Part shown: positions 1 to 5,278 of the stretch, in pieces | Layout: each line of letters begins with the position of its first letter | Numbering within the stretch: position 1 is the first letter of the stretch | Program-made: the position numbers and the translations under genes | Assembly: GCA_002299975.1 (NCBI GenBank) | Contig: DBOT01000049.1 | Location: forward strand, 809-6,086 | Reading direction: 5' to 3' | From: Lactobacillaceae bacterium UBA639 | GTDB taxonomy: Bacteria; Bacillota; Bacilli; Lactobacillales; Lactobacillaceae | Length of the DNA: 5,278 bases | The notes under the pieces: generated by a model | Told to the model about the DNA's origin: nothing | The model's input: only the letters and a program-made list of their open reading frames with translations | Databases searched by the model: none

Positions 1-458
1 GCCTGGGTATCGTCCTGCAAGAGGTCATCCGCCTCGTCAATCACCAGGGTTTGCAGGTGACCGAGCTTCAGGTGGTGGTTATCCAGCATATGGAGAACCC
101 GGCCGGGCGTCCCGACAACAACATCCGGATGCTCATGCAGCTTCATCACCTGCCGCCGAAGGTTCGCACCCCCGGTCAGTGACTGGACCTTCACCCCAAT
201 CAGCGTGGCCCACTCGCGCATTACCCGCGCCGTCTGCAAGGCCAGTTCTTGAGATGGGGACAGCACTAACAGCTGGGTCCCCGTCCCCGGCATTACTTTC
301 GGTAACAGGGGGAGTGTAAAGGCCAGGGTCTTACCAGAACCAGTCGGCGCAATCCCGAGAACCGACTTATCATTCTCTAAAGCTTCGGCTACGGCAGACT
401 GGATCGCCGTTGGTTCCTGGTAGCGTTCATTAAAGTGTTCTTGAAATTGCTTGATCAA
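1..458 (-). CDS. DEAD-box ATP-dependent RNA helicase, N-terminal part (cut by the window edge)
   Basis: This is the first RecA-like domain of a DEAD-box RNA helicase, an ATP-driven RNA unwinding and remodelling protein of the cytoplasm. Translating the minus strand from a TTG at 458-456 gives 152 codons open to the left edge. Visible motifs in order are a Q motif (PTAIQ, residues 16-20), motif I/Walker A (APTGSGKT, 37-44), motif Ia (PSQELA, 68-73), the GG motif (TGG, 95-97), motif Ib (TPGR, 117-120) and motif II (DEAD, 141-144). Motif III and the second RecA domain lie outside the window. The TTG start is chosen because the codon before it is a stop (TAA), AGGA lies 10 bases upstream, and the next in-frame ATG falls after motif I. 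The N-terminus is therefore very short. Motif Ia reads PSQELA instead of the usual PTRELA. The gene follows the oxidoreductase by 12 bases, so the two are probably one transcript. Family assignment is firm; I cannot say which paralogue (CshA, CshB, YfmL type) it is. Confidence 0.93.
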   Translation of the reverse strand, partial: MIKQFQEHFNERYQEPTAIQSAVAEALENDKSVLGIAPTGSGKTLAFTLPLLPKVMPGTGTQLLVLSPSQELALQTARVMREWATLIGVKVQSLTGGANLRRQVMKLHEHPDVVVGTPGRVLHMLDNHHLKLGHLQTLVIDEADDLLQDDTQ

Positions 459-463
459 TTAAA

Positions 464-472
464 CATCATCCT
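464..472 (-). promoter_or_regulatory. Ribosome binding site of the helicase, overlapping the upstream stop codon
   Basis: On the minus strand AGGATGATG begins inside the TAG stop (473-471) of the oxidoreductase gene. Its AGGA core (472-469) lies 10 bases before the TTG start at 458-456. This supports the TTG start and suggests that a ribosome finishing the oxidoreductase helps initiation of the helicase. The same stretch also contains a tiny frame (ATG ATG TTT AAT TGA, 469-455) whose stop overlaps the TTG. Confidence 0.5.
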
Positions 473-1490
473 ATTCCTGATCATTGTCAGCTGGGAAAAC
501 AAGGTTGGCTGATTGCCGCATTGAGTACATTACGGAGTTAACTGTCCGGGCCAGGTCCATCCAGTGCTTGTACTTCTTCATCTCTTCCTCATCATCAGGG
601 TTATTGAAGAGGTCGGCAAAGTCATTCATCTCATCAGTCATGGAGTTCTTTTCAACCGGAGCGTCCAATGGGTGGGCCTTTTGATCGGCATCGTAGTAGG
701 TGACCTTCTTGGTATTAAAGATACTGTCGAAGACCAACGTGTCCTTGAGTCCGTAAACTTCAGAATCAAGGTGGGAGTTAGCCGTCTTCCCGAAGTTCAG
801 GGTAACGGAGAAGTCCTTGTAGTCCAGAATGGCAACACCCTTGGCATCAACACCCGTCTTAGCAAGGGTTGGGTAGTAAACTACCGTGGAAGGTTCACCG
901 AACAGGGTTACTGCACCGTAAACAGCGTATACCCCAAGGTCCATCAGGGCCCCACCGGCAAACTTCAGAGTGAAGATATTTGGATATGGCTTATCATCTG
1001 CTAAGACCTTGTCATAACGGGATGAGTACTTCATCACCGTGATCGTTCCACCCTGGCAGTGGTTCTTCTTCATCTCATCAACCTTAGCGAGGGCTTGCTT
1101 ATAAAGTGGCGTGTGGATGTGCCGAGCTGCTTCAACCAACCGGGCCTTCGGGTGAGCGGCCAAAAGGGACTCGATCGCACTGAATTCGTCCGGGTTAATA
1201 AAGGCGGGCTTTTCAACGATGATGAACTTATCGTTTTCAATTGCTAAACGAACTTGTTGGTAGTGCAGGCTGTTTGGTGAAGCAACGTAAACAACGTCAA
1301 AGTCCCCTTCTTCAAAGAACTTATTCAGGTCGTCGTAGAATTCGGTGGCGCCGTATGGTTCACCAAATTCCTTGGCCCGTGCCATCGTCCGCGAATAAAC
1401 TGTCGTTAATTGGTACTTACCAGTTGTCTTAGCGGCATCTAACATCTGATCAGTAATAATATGTGTTCCAATAATTCCGAGTTTAAGCAT
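471..1490 (-). CDS. Gfo/Idh/MocA-family NAD(P)-dependent oxidoreductase
   Basis: A 339-residue cytoplasmic dehydrogenase of the glucose-fructose oxidoreductase / inositol dehydrogenase / MocA family, a usual length for the family. The N-terminal Rossmann fold opens with GIIGTHIIT (residues 5-13), followed by a cofactor-contacting SR pair (33-34), the VASPNSLH strand-loop (69-76) and the family signature EKP (93-95), whose lysine is catalytic in characterised members. The C-terminal substrate domain has GGALMDLGVYAVY (179-191), where D184 and Y188 fill the usual D-x3-H/Y positions. These features resemble the dihydrodiol/D-xylose dehydrogenase-like branch, but the substrate cannot be read from sequence. 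The ATG at 1490-1488 is preceded by AAGGGAGA at good distance. The gene ends 12 bases before the helicase and probably leads that operon. Transcription probably starts in the divergent region shared with the DUF4828 gene, where a palindrome may be an operator. Family sure; substrate unknown. Confidence 0.93.
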   Translation of the reverse strand: MLKLGIIGTHIITDQMLDAAKTTGKYQLTTVYSRTMARAKEFGEPYGATEFYDDLNKFFEEGDFDVVYVASPNSLHYQQVRLAIENDKFIIVEKPAFINPDEFSAIESLLAAHPKARLVEAARHIHTPLYKQALAKVDEMKKNHCQGGTITVMKYSSRYDKVLADDKPYPNIFTLKFAGGALMDLGVYAVYGAVTLFGEPSTVVYYPTLAKTGVDAKGVAILDYKDFSVTLNFGKTANSHLDSEVYGLKDTLVFDSIFNTKKVTYYDADQKAHPLDAPVEKNSMTDEMNDFADLFNNPDDEEEMKKYKHWMDLARTVNSVMYSMRQSANLVFPADNDQE

Positions 1491-1552
1491 TTTCTCGTCT
1501 CCCTTTACGTTTACTTAATTTGCTTACACTTAATTTTACCAATTATTGCGTG

Positions 1553-1581
1553 ATTTTAACAGAAATGAAATCTTCTTATAA
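1553..1581 (-). promoter_or_regulatory. Candidate promoter of the oxidoreductase-helicase operon
   Basis: On the minus strand a -35-like TTATAA (1581-1576, four of six consensus bases) is followed after 17 bases by an extended -10, TGTTAAAAT (1561-1553, hexamer TAAAAT at 1558-1553). Transcription would start near 1546 and leave a leader of about 55 bases. A second TAAAAT at 1538-1533 lacks a good -35. The -35 element lies inside the palindrome at 1576-1601. Confidence 0.45.
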
Positions 1582-1601
1582 TACAAATATGTGTATAATA
1601 A
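1576..1601. promoter_or_regulatory. 26-bp imperfect palindrome, candidate operator in the divergent promoter region
   Basis: The left arm TTATAATACA (1576-1585) and right arm TGTATAATAA (1592-1601) are inverted copies about a centre between 1588 and 1589. Over the 26 bases, 11 of 13 base pairs match; the mismatched pairs are 1580/1597 and 1587/1590. It covers the -35-like box of the leftward promoter and the -10-like boxes of the rightward one, a typical place for a repressor dimer to control divergent genes. The half-site TTATAAT recalls PerR/Fur-type boxes, but the spacing does not match the compact PerR box, so I do not name the regulator. AT-rich sequence makes chance symmetry easier. Confidence 0.4.
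1577..1599 (+). promoter_or_regulatory. Candidate -10 elements for the DUF4828 gene
   Basis: Two perfect TATAAT hexamers occur on the plus strand, at 1577-1582 and 1594-1599. The first has a weak -35 (TTTTAA, 1554-1559) at 17 bases; the second has no convincing -35. Either would give a 5' leader of about 50 to 70 bases before the start at 1655. Which is used cannot be decided from sequence. Confidence 0.45.
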
Positions 1602-1654
1602 ACCTGAAACTTAAATTGACTTATCACACAATTAATTGAGGAGACTGATGAAAT

Positions 1655-2017
1655 ATGAAGAAAAAGGGAATGTTACTTTTCGGCGCGGGACTGATGGCTG
1701 GACTCAGCAGTACTTTCGGGTTCAGTCACGCGAAGAAAAATAACACTACGACTGCGTTACCGATTTTTTACACTGGCACTTGGCAATACTACGATAAGGA
1801 ACGCGATCGATCCCATAAAATCACCATTTCTCCTGAATTAAAACTTGGTATTGATAACCAACCGATTCCGGCAACCGTTCAGCAGATCAAGGCTGACAAG
1901 CTTGTCTTCCTCGATAAGTTCGGCTACCACATCACCATTCGCGCTAATGAAAATCGGCCCGTCTCACTTACAGACGAAGCCGATGATCAGGTTTATGCGA
2001 TTCAACCACTACAATAA
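1655..2017 (+). CDS. Small exported or membrane-anchored DUF4828 protein
   Basis: A 120-residue protein matching my memory of the DUF4828 family of lactobacilli, whose function is unknown. Residues 2-4 are KKK, followed by a hydrophobic segment (about 5-23) and S-H-A (24-26), a plausible signal peptidase I site; an uncleaved N-terminal anchor is the alternative. The remaining part is a compact, probably beta-rich domain with the family-like motifs [10 protein letters not shown] (38-47), [12 protein letters not shown] (64-75), [11 protein letters not shown] (85-95) and [16 protein letters not shown] (101-116). No lipobox cysteine or catalytic motif is visible, and there is no cysteine at all. 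The start at 1655 is favoured over the out-of-frame ATG at 1648 because TTGAGGAGA (1636-1644) is about 10 bases upstream and the 1648 frame does not continue into this protein. It is the only plus-strand gene, divergent from the oxidoreductase and convergent with the LOG gene, with its own terminator. Confidence 0.85.
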   Translation: MKKKGMLLFGAGLMAGLSSTFGFSHAKKNNTTTALPIFYTGTWQYYDKERDRSHKITISPELKLGIDNQPIPATVQQIKADKLVFLDKFGYHITIRANENRPVSLTDEADDQVYAIQPLQ

Positions 2018-2024
2018 CCTACCC

Positions 2025-2050
2025 GCCGTTAACGACGGCTTTTTTATTTT
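2025..2050 (+). terminator. Intrinsic terminator of the DUF4828 gene
   Basis: GCCGTT (2025-2030) pairs with GACGGC (2034-2039), including one T-G wobble, around an AAC loop. A run of six T (2040-2045) and four more (2047-2050) follow. The hairpin starts 7 bases after the stop codon. On the minus strand it is followed by GGGTAGG, not T, so it does not look like a terminator for the convergent LOG gene. Confidence 0.85.
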
Positions 2051-2054
2051 TAAA

Positions 2055-2642
2055 TTATTTTTCGTCCTTATACCGCCGGCGTAACGGAGCCTGGTAGCTA
2101 TTCATAAAGTGCAGGATTTCCTTAAAGTCGGCACTGAAGCAGAGGCTATTTAAGTAGCGCTGTTCCAGGAAGCCGGCTTTATTCATTTCACCCAGCAATC
2201 CTTTCAGCGGTGCATAGAAATCATTGAGATTATAAAAGGCCACCGGCTTCTCGTTGTCGCCAAGGGTCATCCAGGAGGCCGCCTGACTGACCTCCTCTAG
2301 AGTACCGAGGCCACCAGGAAGAGCCAGCATTCCGTCGGCGAGTTTCATCATCGTCTCCTTACGGGTGTCCATATCATCAACTAGATGAAGGTCAGTGACG
2401 GTCTTCATAGTGACCCCACGACCAGCCAGCTGCTTGGTAATCACCCCGTGGACAACCCCATGGCCATCAAGGACGCCTTGCGCAACCGCCCCCATCAGGC
2501 CGTACTGCCCACCACCATAAACCAGTTCAATCTGGTGCTTGGCCATGTTTAAGCCCAGATCATGGGCAGCCTTTTGATAACGAGAGTCGCGACCATCACA
2601 TGCTCCACAATATACTGCTAATCTTCTAATCATTCTCCTCAT
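2055..2642 (-). CDS. LOG-family (TIGR00730) Rossmann-fold protein, nucleotide 5'-monophosphate phosphoribohydrolase-like
   Basis: A 195-residue cytoplasmic protein of the lysine-decarboxylase-like / LOG family, usual length. Known members cleave the N-glycosidic bond of cytokinin riboside 5'-monophosphates or AMP to release base and ribose 5-phosphate; true lysine decarboxylase activity is not expected. Seen here are LAVYCGA (8-14), YGGGQYGLMG (42-51), the phosphate-binding D-T-R-K (92-95, R94 and K95) and PGGLGTLEEV (109-118), the PGGxGTxxE signature with catalytic-type E117. The start is uncertain. The ATG at 2642 has AAAGGA only 3 bases before it; the ATG at 2633 (residue 4, giving MIRRLAVYCGA, a common N-terminus in the family) has AAAGGA 12 bases away and GAGGAG 1 base away. 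Either start overlaps the end of the dehydrogenase gene (17 or 8 bases), so translation is probably coupled. The physiological substrate in lactobacilli is not known to me. No terminator follows on this strand. Confidence 0.92.
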   Translation of the reverse strand: MRRMIRRLAVYCGACDGRDSRYQKAAHDLGLNMAKHQIELVYGGGQYGLMGAVAQGVLDGHGVVHGVITKQLAGRGVTMKTVTDLHLVDDMDTRKETMMKLADGMLALPGGLGTLEEVSQAASWMTLGDNEKPVAFYNLNDFYAPLKGLLGEMNKAGFLEQRYLNSLCFSADFKEILHFMNSYQAPLRRRYKDEK

Positions 2643-3555
2643 CCATCCTTTGCAATGCTGCTAACTGCTGCTTAATCGTCGCAGCAGCAGTTTTAATTCC
2701 TGCTAGTTCTACCGGATATAAGTCAAGGAGCAGCAGGTTGCCGACTCCCTGCCGACCAATTAGTACTGGGAAGCTAACATAGCCTTCGTACTGCGGCTGG
2801 AAAATAGCTACCGGGAGCGCTAATTGCTCGTCAGTAAGGATTGCCCGAATAATACGAGCAGTCCAGGCGCAGGCAGCGCTCGCATTGTAGCCTAGCCCCT
2901 GCAAGGTATACCAGTTACTGAGGTCTGCATTGACCTTCAGGTGCTGCTGATCCAGGTGGCGACCGTTGATCATCTTATCAAGCGACTGGCCATTAACGCG
3001 GACAGTCGACCAGGCAAAGACTTGTTGGCCATCATGTTGACCGTAGACAAAGCCCGTCACATTGGCAGACGATAGCTTGGCCGCTGCCGCAATTGCACGG
3101 TGTAGCCGCGCGGTCTCCAGGACTGTGCCAATTCCCAGAACCTGTTTGGGCGGCAGGAGTAATTGCTGCTGCAGATAGGCGGTCACTGCTTCGTTGGGGT
3201 TAGCCAGGTTCAGGACGATACCTTGGAAGCCGCTGGCCTTAACCTGGGCGGCTACCTGCTTGATAGCATCATGGTTAAAGGTCAGTTCGGCCATTGGTTG
3301 GTCCGCGATGAGGCTGCTCTTCCCCACCGCCACGACGATGATCTGGGCGTCGGTCAAAGCCGCATAGTCCTGAATGACAATCTTTGGATGGCTCGCCAGT
3401 GCTGTCTCGGCATCCTGGAGGTCCGTCTGCAAGGCCAGGGCCAATTGATCATCCTGATCAATCAGGGCCAGCTCATCCGCCGCTGCAGTCAACACCAGCT
3501 GGTGGGCCAGTAGCCGACCGACGTGGCCTAAACCAATAATTCCAATCTTACTCAT
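2626..3555 (-). CDS. L-lactate/malate dehydrogenase-family protein, L-2-hydroxyisocaproate dehydrogenase-like, with altered active site
   Basis: A 309-residue NAD-dependent 2-hydroxyacid dehydrogenase-fold protein. A frame open to a GTG at 3564 is 3 residues longer, but the ATG at 3555-3553 is the better start because AAAGGTGA lies 5 bases upstream and overlaps the GTG. Numbering from the GTG: GLGHVG (11-16) and D36 are the NAD-binding elements; NLANPNEAVTAY (119-130) is the NP region with N122; GIGTVLETAR (144-153) holds the substrate-binding R153; GQHDGQ (175-180) holds H177; FAWSTVRV (183-190) is typical of hydroxyisocaproate dehydrogenases. N122, residue 150, R153 and H177 have the same spacing as N140, D168, R171 and H195 of lactate dehydrogenase. 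Residue 150 is Glu instead of Asp, and the mobile-loop segment (81-100) has no arginine for the R109 role. The natural substrate is probably a 2-oxoacid, if it is active. First gene of a unit with the overlapping LOG gene. Confidence 0.88.
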   Translation of the reverse strand: MSKIGIIGLGHVGRLLAHQLVLTAAADELALIDQDDQLALALQTDLQDAETALASHPKIVIQDYAALTDAQIIVVAVGKSSLIADQPMAELTFNHDAIKQVAAQVKASGFQGIVLNLANPNEAVTAYLQQQLLLPPKQVLGIGTVLETARLHRAIAAAAKLSSANVTGFVYGQHDGQQVFAWSTVRVNGQSLDKMINGRHLDQQHLKVNADLSNWYTLQGLGYNASAACAWTARIIRAILTDEQLALPVAIFQPQYEGYVSFPVLIGRQGVGNLLLLDLYPVELAGIKTAAATIKQQLAALQRMDEEND

Positions 3556-3568
3556 TTCTCTCACCTTT

Positions 3569-3582
3569 ATTTCCCGGGAAAT
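3569..3582. repeat. Perfect 14-bp palindrome before the dehydrogenase gene, candidate operator
   Basis: ATTTCCCGGGAAAT is perfectly self-complementary. It lies between the T-tract of the ligase terminator and the ribosome binding site of the dehydrogenase. If a promoter is present here (TTTAAT at 3586-3581 as -10, with a poor TGGCAA at 3609-3604), the start of transcription would fall inside the palindrome. Protein binding has not been shown, and I do not recognise the motif as a known box. Confidence 0.35.
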
Positions 3583-3583
3583 T

Positions 3584-3612
3584 AAAAAAACCGTGGCTCA
3601 CCATTGCCACGG
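3584..3612 (-). terminator. Intrinsic terminator of the glutamate-cysteine ligase gene
   Basis: Read on the minus strand, CCGTGGC (3612-3606) pairs perfectly with GCCACGG (3597-3591) around an 8-base loop, and seven T follow (3590-3584). It starts 24 bases after the ligase stop. On the plus strand the same hairpin is followed by CTTTTT, so it could also work rightwards, but no plus-strand gene reads into it. It separates the ligase from the downstream dehydrogenase-LOG unit, which therefore needs its own promoter or read-through. Confidence 0.9.
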
Positions 3613-3636
3613 CTTTTTCCCCTTTAAATTCACAAA

Positions 3637-5169
3637 TTACTGTTCTTCCTGAAAAGCCTGTGCCTCAGGGAAAACATTGAGGACAAACTCACGCGGCCCC
3701 TTGCTGAAATCAAATTGGCCATTTGGTTGATAGGTCTCATGGTGGTCACCAACGGATAGGACAATCTCTGTTGGCTCCAGACGAGTGTGTACACCGAGCT
3801 CAATTGCGGCCCGGACTAACCGCTGGGCATCGTCAGAGTATTCATCACTAAGTGCCTGCAGCGGGTGCTGGTAACCAATATTAGCCGTGTAGCGGTCATT
3901 AGCAACCTTTAAACCAAATGAAAGCAGATTACCGTTCTCCAAATGATCAGCCAGTTGGCCACTAATGGTCAACGACGGATCATCAATCCGCCGCTGGGCA
4001 AAGGTCAAGGCTAACCGGTATTCACGTGGTGCATTGAAGTCCTCGACGAACTTTTGGAGCTCCAGCATCAATTCATTAGCAGCTTTCTTCATCCAGTCCG
4101 TCTCGTCCTCGGCTTTTTGAAGAGCAACCTCATTATTGAGCTTCCGGGCCTCAACCAGGCGGTGGGCTAGGTTATCCGGTAGCGGTGAAACTAAGCTGTC
4201 CAGCAGCAACAGCTCCAAGAAGTTAATCGTATCATCACTGATCCCGGTCCGTGACAGTGGATCCAAGTCGAAGTTCCGGAATTCCAGATAGTTGATCCCG
4301 TTCTTGAGGATTCCCGTCAGGTCATTGTTGTCGTGATTGTGCCGCCGCATCCGAACCGGACTGAAGAACTCCTTCAGGCTGTAAAAGTTACCGTTATCAA
4401 TGTACTTCTGGAGCTGGGCGAAGTGTTCCTCCAGCGAGGCATAGGTAACCTGTTCAGTTGCCAGGTTATCATCACCGTAGTTACTGCACCGCAGACTCCG
4501 TACTGGCAGTTGCAAGTCATCTGGGAAACTCTGCGGCATATCTTCGGTAACCGGGCTAGCACCGAAGAGGTAGGTGAAGAGCCACTGATAGAGGTAGAAG
4601 CGCTGAGCCAGTTTGAAGTAGAGGTGGTTTTGAAAATCGGTCAGGCTCGTGTAACGGTCAGTATAGAAGCGCTGGTACAGTTCCTTTACCAAATCATTAT
4701 CTAAACTAAAGTTGACGTGGACGTCCCCTAAGATCTCCTGGGCGATCCCGTACTTTTTACCCAGGTAGTCATGATTGGCCTGGTCCCAAGGCTTACTGAA
4801 GTCGGTCTTGAGAAAGTCCAAGTCATTTTGATACAGTGGTGCCGGGGCCATGCTTAGTGGCCAGAGGCGTTCATCATCGTGCAGGTGAGCAATCATGATC
4901 TGCTCTAGGACCTTCAGATGACGAACAGCCCGCTTGCTACCAACAACTGGTTCAGTCTCAAAATCGATCATGTCGTCAGTATAGCCGGAGTTTAGGTACA
5001 AATTATGTTGCCGGGATCGTAAGTCAACTGGATACGAATAACGGCTAGCCCGTCCATTAGTTAACACCCGGTGTTTTTTTACTTCCAATCCAAAGCGACA
5101 GGCGAACATCTTAGCGTTCATGGCGGGCTCATTCAGTGCCGCCTTGATCGCATCATATTTTCCAGTCAT
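3637..5169 (-). CDS. gshA: Glutamate-cysteine ligase (gamma-glutamylcysteine synthetase), stand-alone
   Basis: This 510-residue cytoplasmic enzyme joins the gamma-carboxyl of glutamate to cysteine using ATP, the first step of glutathione synthesis. It lines up along its length with E. coli GshA as I remember it: FGLEVKKHRV (26-35), DFETEPV (69-75), DDERLWPLSM (98-107), KKYGIAQEILGDVHVNFSL (138-156), YLFGASP (200-206), RSLRCSNYG (224-232), FFSPVRMRR (268-276) and YLEFRNFDLDP (294-304). The conserved Glu and Arg residues expected for metal and ATP binding are present in these blocks. HVN replaces the HYN of E. coli at 151-153, with one extra residue (GD) just before it. The length fits a monofunctional ligase; the bifunctional GshF/GshAB proteins have an added ATP-grasp domain and about 750 residues. 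No gshB is in the window, so the product here may be gamma-glutamylcysteine or other gamma-glutamyl dipeptides. ATG at 5169-5167 follows GGTGGAG by 6 bases. It is probably monocistronic, with a terminator at 3584-3612. Confidence 0.93.
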   Translation of the reverse strand: MTGKYDAIKAALNEPAMNAKMFACRFGLEVKKHRVLTNGRASRYSYPVDLRSRQHNLYLNSGYTDDMIDFETEPVVGSKRAVRHLKVLEQIMIAHLHDDERLWPLSMAPAPLYQNDLDFLKTDFSKPWDQANHDYLGKKYGIAQEILGDVHVNFSLDNDLVKELYQRFYTDRYTSLTDFQNHLYFKLAQRFYLYQWLFTYLFGASPVTEDMPQSFPDDLQLPVRSLRCSNYGDDNLATEQVTYASLEEHFAQLQKYIDNGNFYSLKEFFSPVRMRRHNHDNNDLTGILKNGINYLEFRNFDLDPLSRTGISDDTINFLELLLLDSLVSPLPDNLAHRLVEARKLNNEVALQKAEDETDWMKKAANELMLELQKFVEDFNAPREYRLALTFAQRRIDDPSLTISGQLADHLENGNLLSFGLKVANDRYTANIGYQHPLQALSDEYSDDAQRLVRAAIELGVHTRLEPTEIVLSVGDHHETYQPNGQFDFSKGPREFVLNVFPEAQAFQEEQ

Positions 5170-5235
5170 CGCTTCTCCACCCCCATCTTTTTATCTCGCA
5201 ATCAACTGTAACACTTTTGGGATATAATGAGCAAG

Positions 5236-5262
5236 ATTTTAATTTAATTCCACAAGAGTCAA
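5236..5262 (-). promoter_or_regulatory. Weak candidate promoter for the glutamate-cysteine ligase
   Basis: On the minus strand TTGACT (5262-5257, five of six consensus bases) is followed by TAAAAT (5241-5236, five of six). The 15-base spacer is shorter than the usual 17. The resulting leader would be about 60 bases. The rest of 5170-5278 holds the GGTGGAG ribosome binding site and no gene, riboswitch or T-box that I can recognise. Confidence 0.35.
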
Positions 5263-5278
5263 CCACCACGCCCTAAAG

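Noticed and set aside
564..1004. Plus-strand open frame of 146 codons
   Set aside because: It lies antisense inside the well-supported oxidoreductase gene, has no recognisable domain and no good ribosome binding site.
1614..1633. AATTG...CAATT inverted repeat in the DUF4828 leader
   Set aside because: Five-base AT-rich arms around a 10-base gap are easily found by chance, and the stem would be weak.
1845..2084. Plus-strand frame of 79 codons overlapping the DUF4828 gene and running through its terminator
   Set aside because: It is out of frame with a protein that has clear family motifs, and it crosses the terminator hairpin.
3163..3513. Plus-strand open frame of 116 codons
   Set aside because: It is the antisense shadow of the dehydrogenase gene, whose motifs fix the true frame.
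4333..4704. Plus-strand open frame of 123 codons and a minus-strand frame at 4374-4562
   Set aside because: Both are shadows of the glutamate-cysteine ligase gene, and neither encodes a recognisable protein.
5223..5228. Perfect TATAAT on the plus strand, a possible promoter for a gene to the right
   Set aside because: No acceptable -35 lies at the proper distance and no plus-strand gene begins before the window ends, so it is left as AT-rich sequence.

Overview
The window looks like a chromosomal housekeeping segment of a lactic acid bacterium. The proteins (a hydroxyisocaproate-type dehydrogenase, a stand-alone glutamate-cysteine ligase, a small secreted DUF4828 protein, a LOG-family protein), the AGGAGG-type ribosome binding sites and the roughly 50% G+C coding regions with AT-rich gaps fit Lactobacillaceae. 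Limosilactobacillus is my best guess. This rests on protein style and composition, not on a database match.

Layout from left to right. Bases 1-458 (minus) hold the N-terminal 152 codons of a DEAD-box RNA helicase that runs off the left edge. Bases 471-1490 (minus) encode a Gfo/Idh/MocA-family NAD(P)-dependent oxidoreductase, 12 bases upstream of the helicase and probably co-transcribed with it. Bases 1491-1654 are a divergent control region with promoter-like elements on both strands and a 26-bp imperfect palindrome. Bases 1655-2017 (plus) encode a 120-residue exported DUF4828 protein, the only plus-strand gene, closed by an intrinsic terminator. Bases 2055-3555 (minus) form an overlapping two-gene unit: a lactate/hydroxyisocaproate dehydrogenase-like protein, then a LOG-family (TIGR00730) nucleotide phosphoribohydrolase-like protein. 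Bases 3637-5169 (minus) encode a 510-residue glutamate-cysteine ligase with its own terminator. Bases 5170-5278 are its upstream control region.

No pathway clearly joins all the genes. The ligase makes gamma-glutamylcysteine (thiol and redox protection). The two oxidoreductases are NAD(P)-dependent with unknown natural substrates. The LOG protein and helicase act in nucleotide and RNA metabolism. I see no mobile element, CRISPR array, tRNA, rRNA, toxin-antitoxin pair or defence gene. I did not find a previously undescribed system. The best leads are the dehydrogenase that lacks the usual substrate-polarising arginine and has Glu for the catalytic Asp, the palindrome in the divergent promoter region, and the TTG start of the helicase that overlaps a four-codon minicistron.
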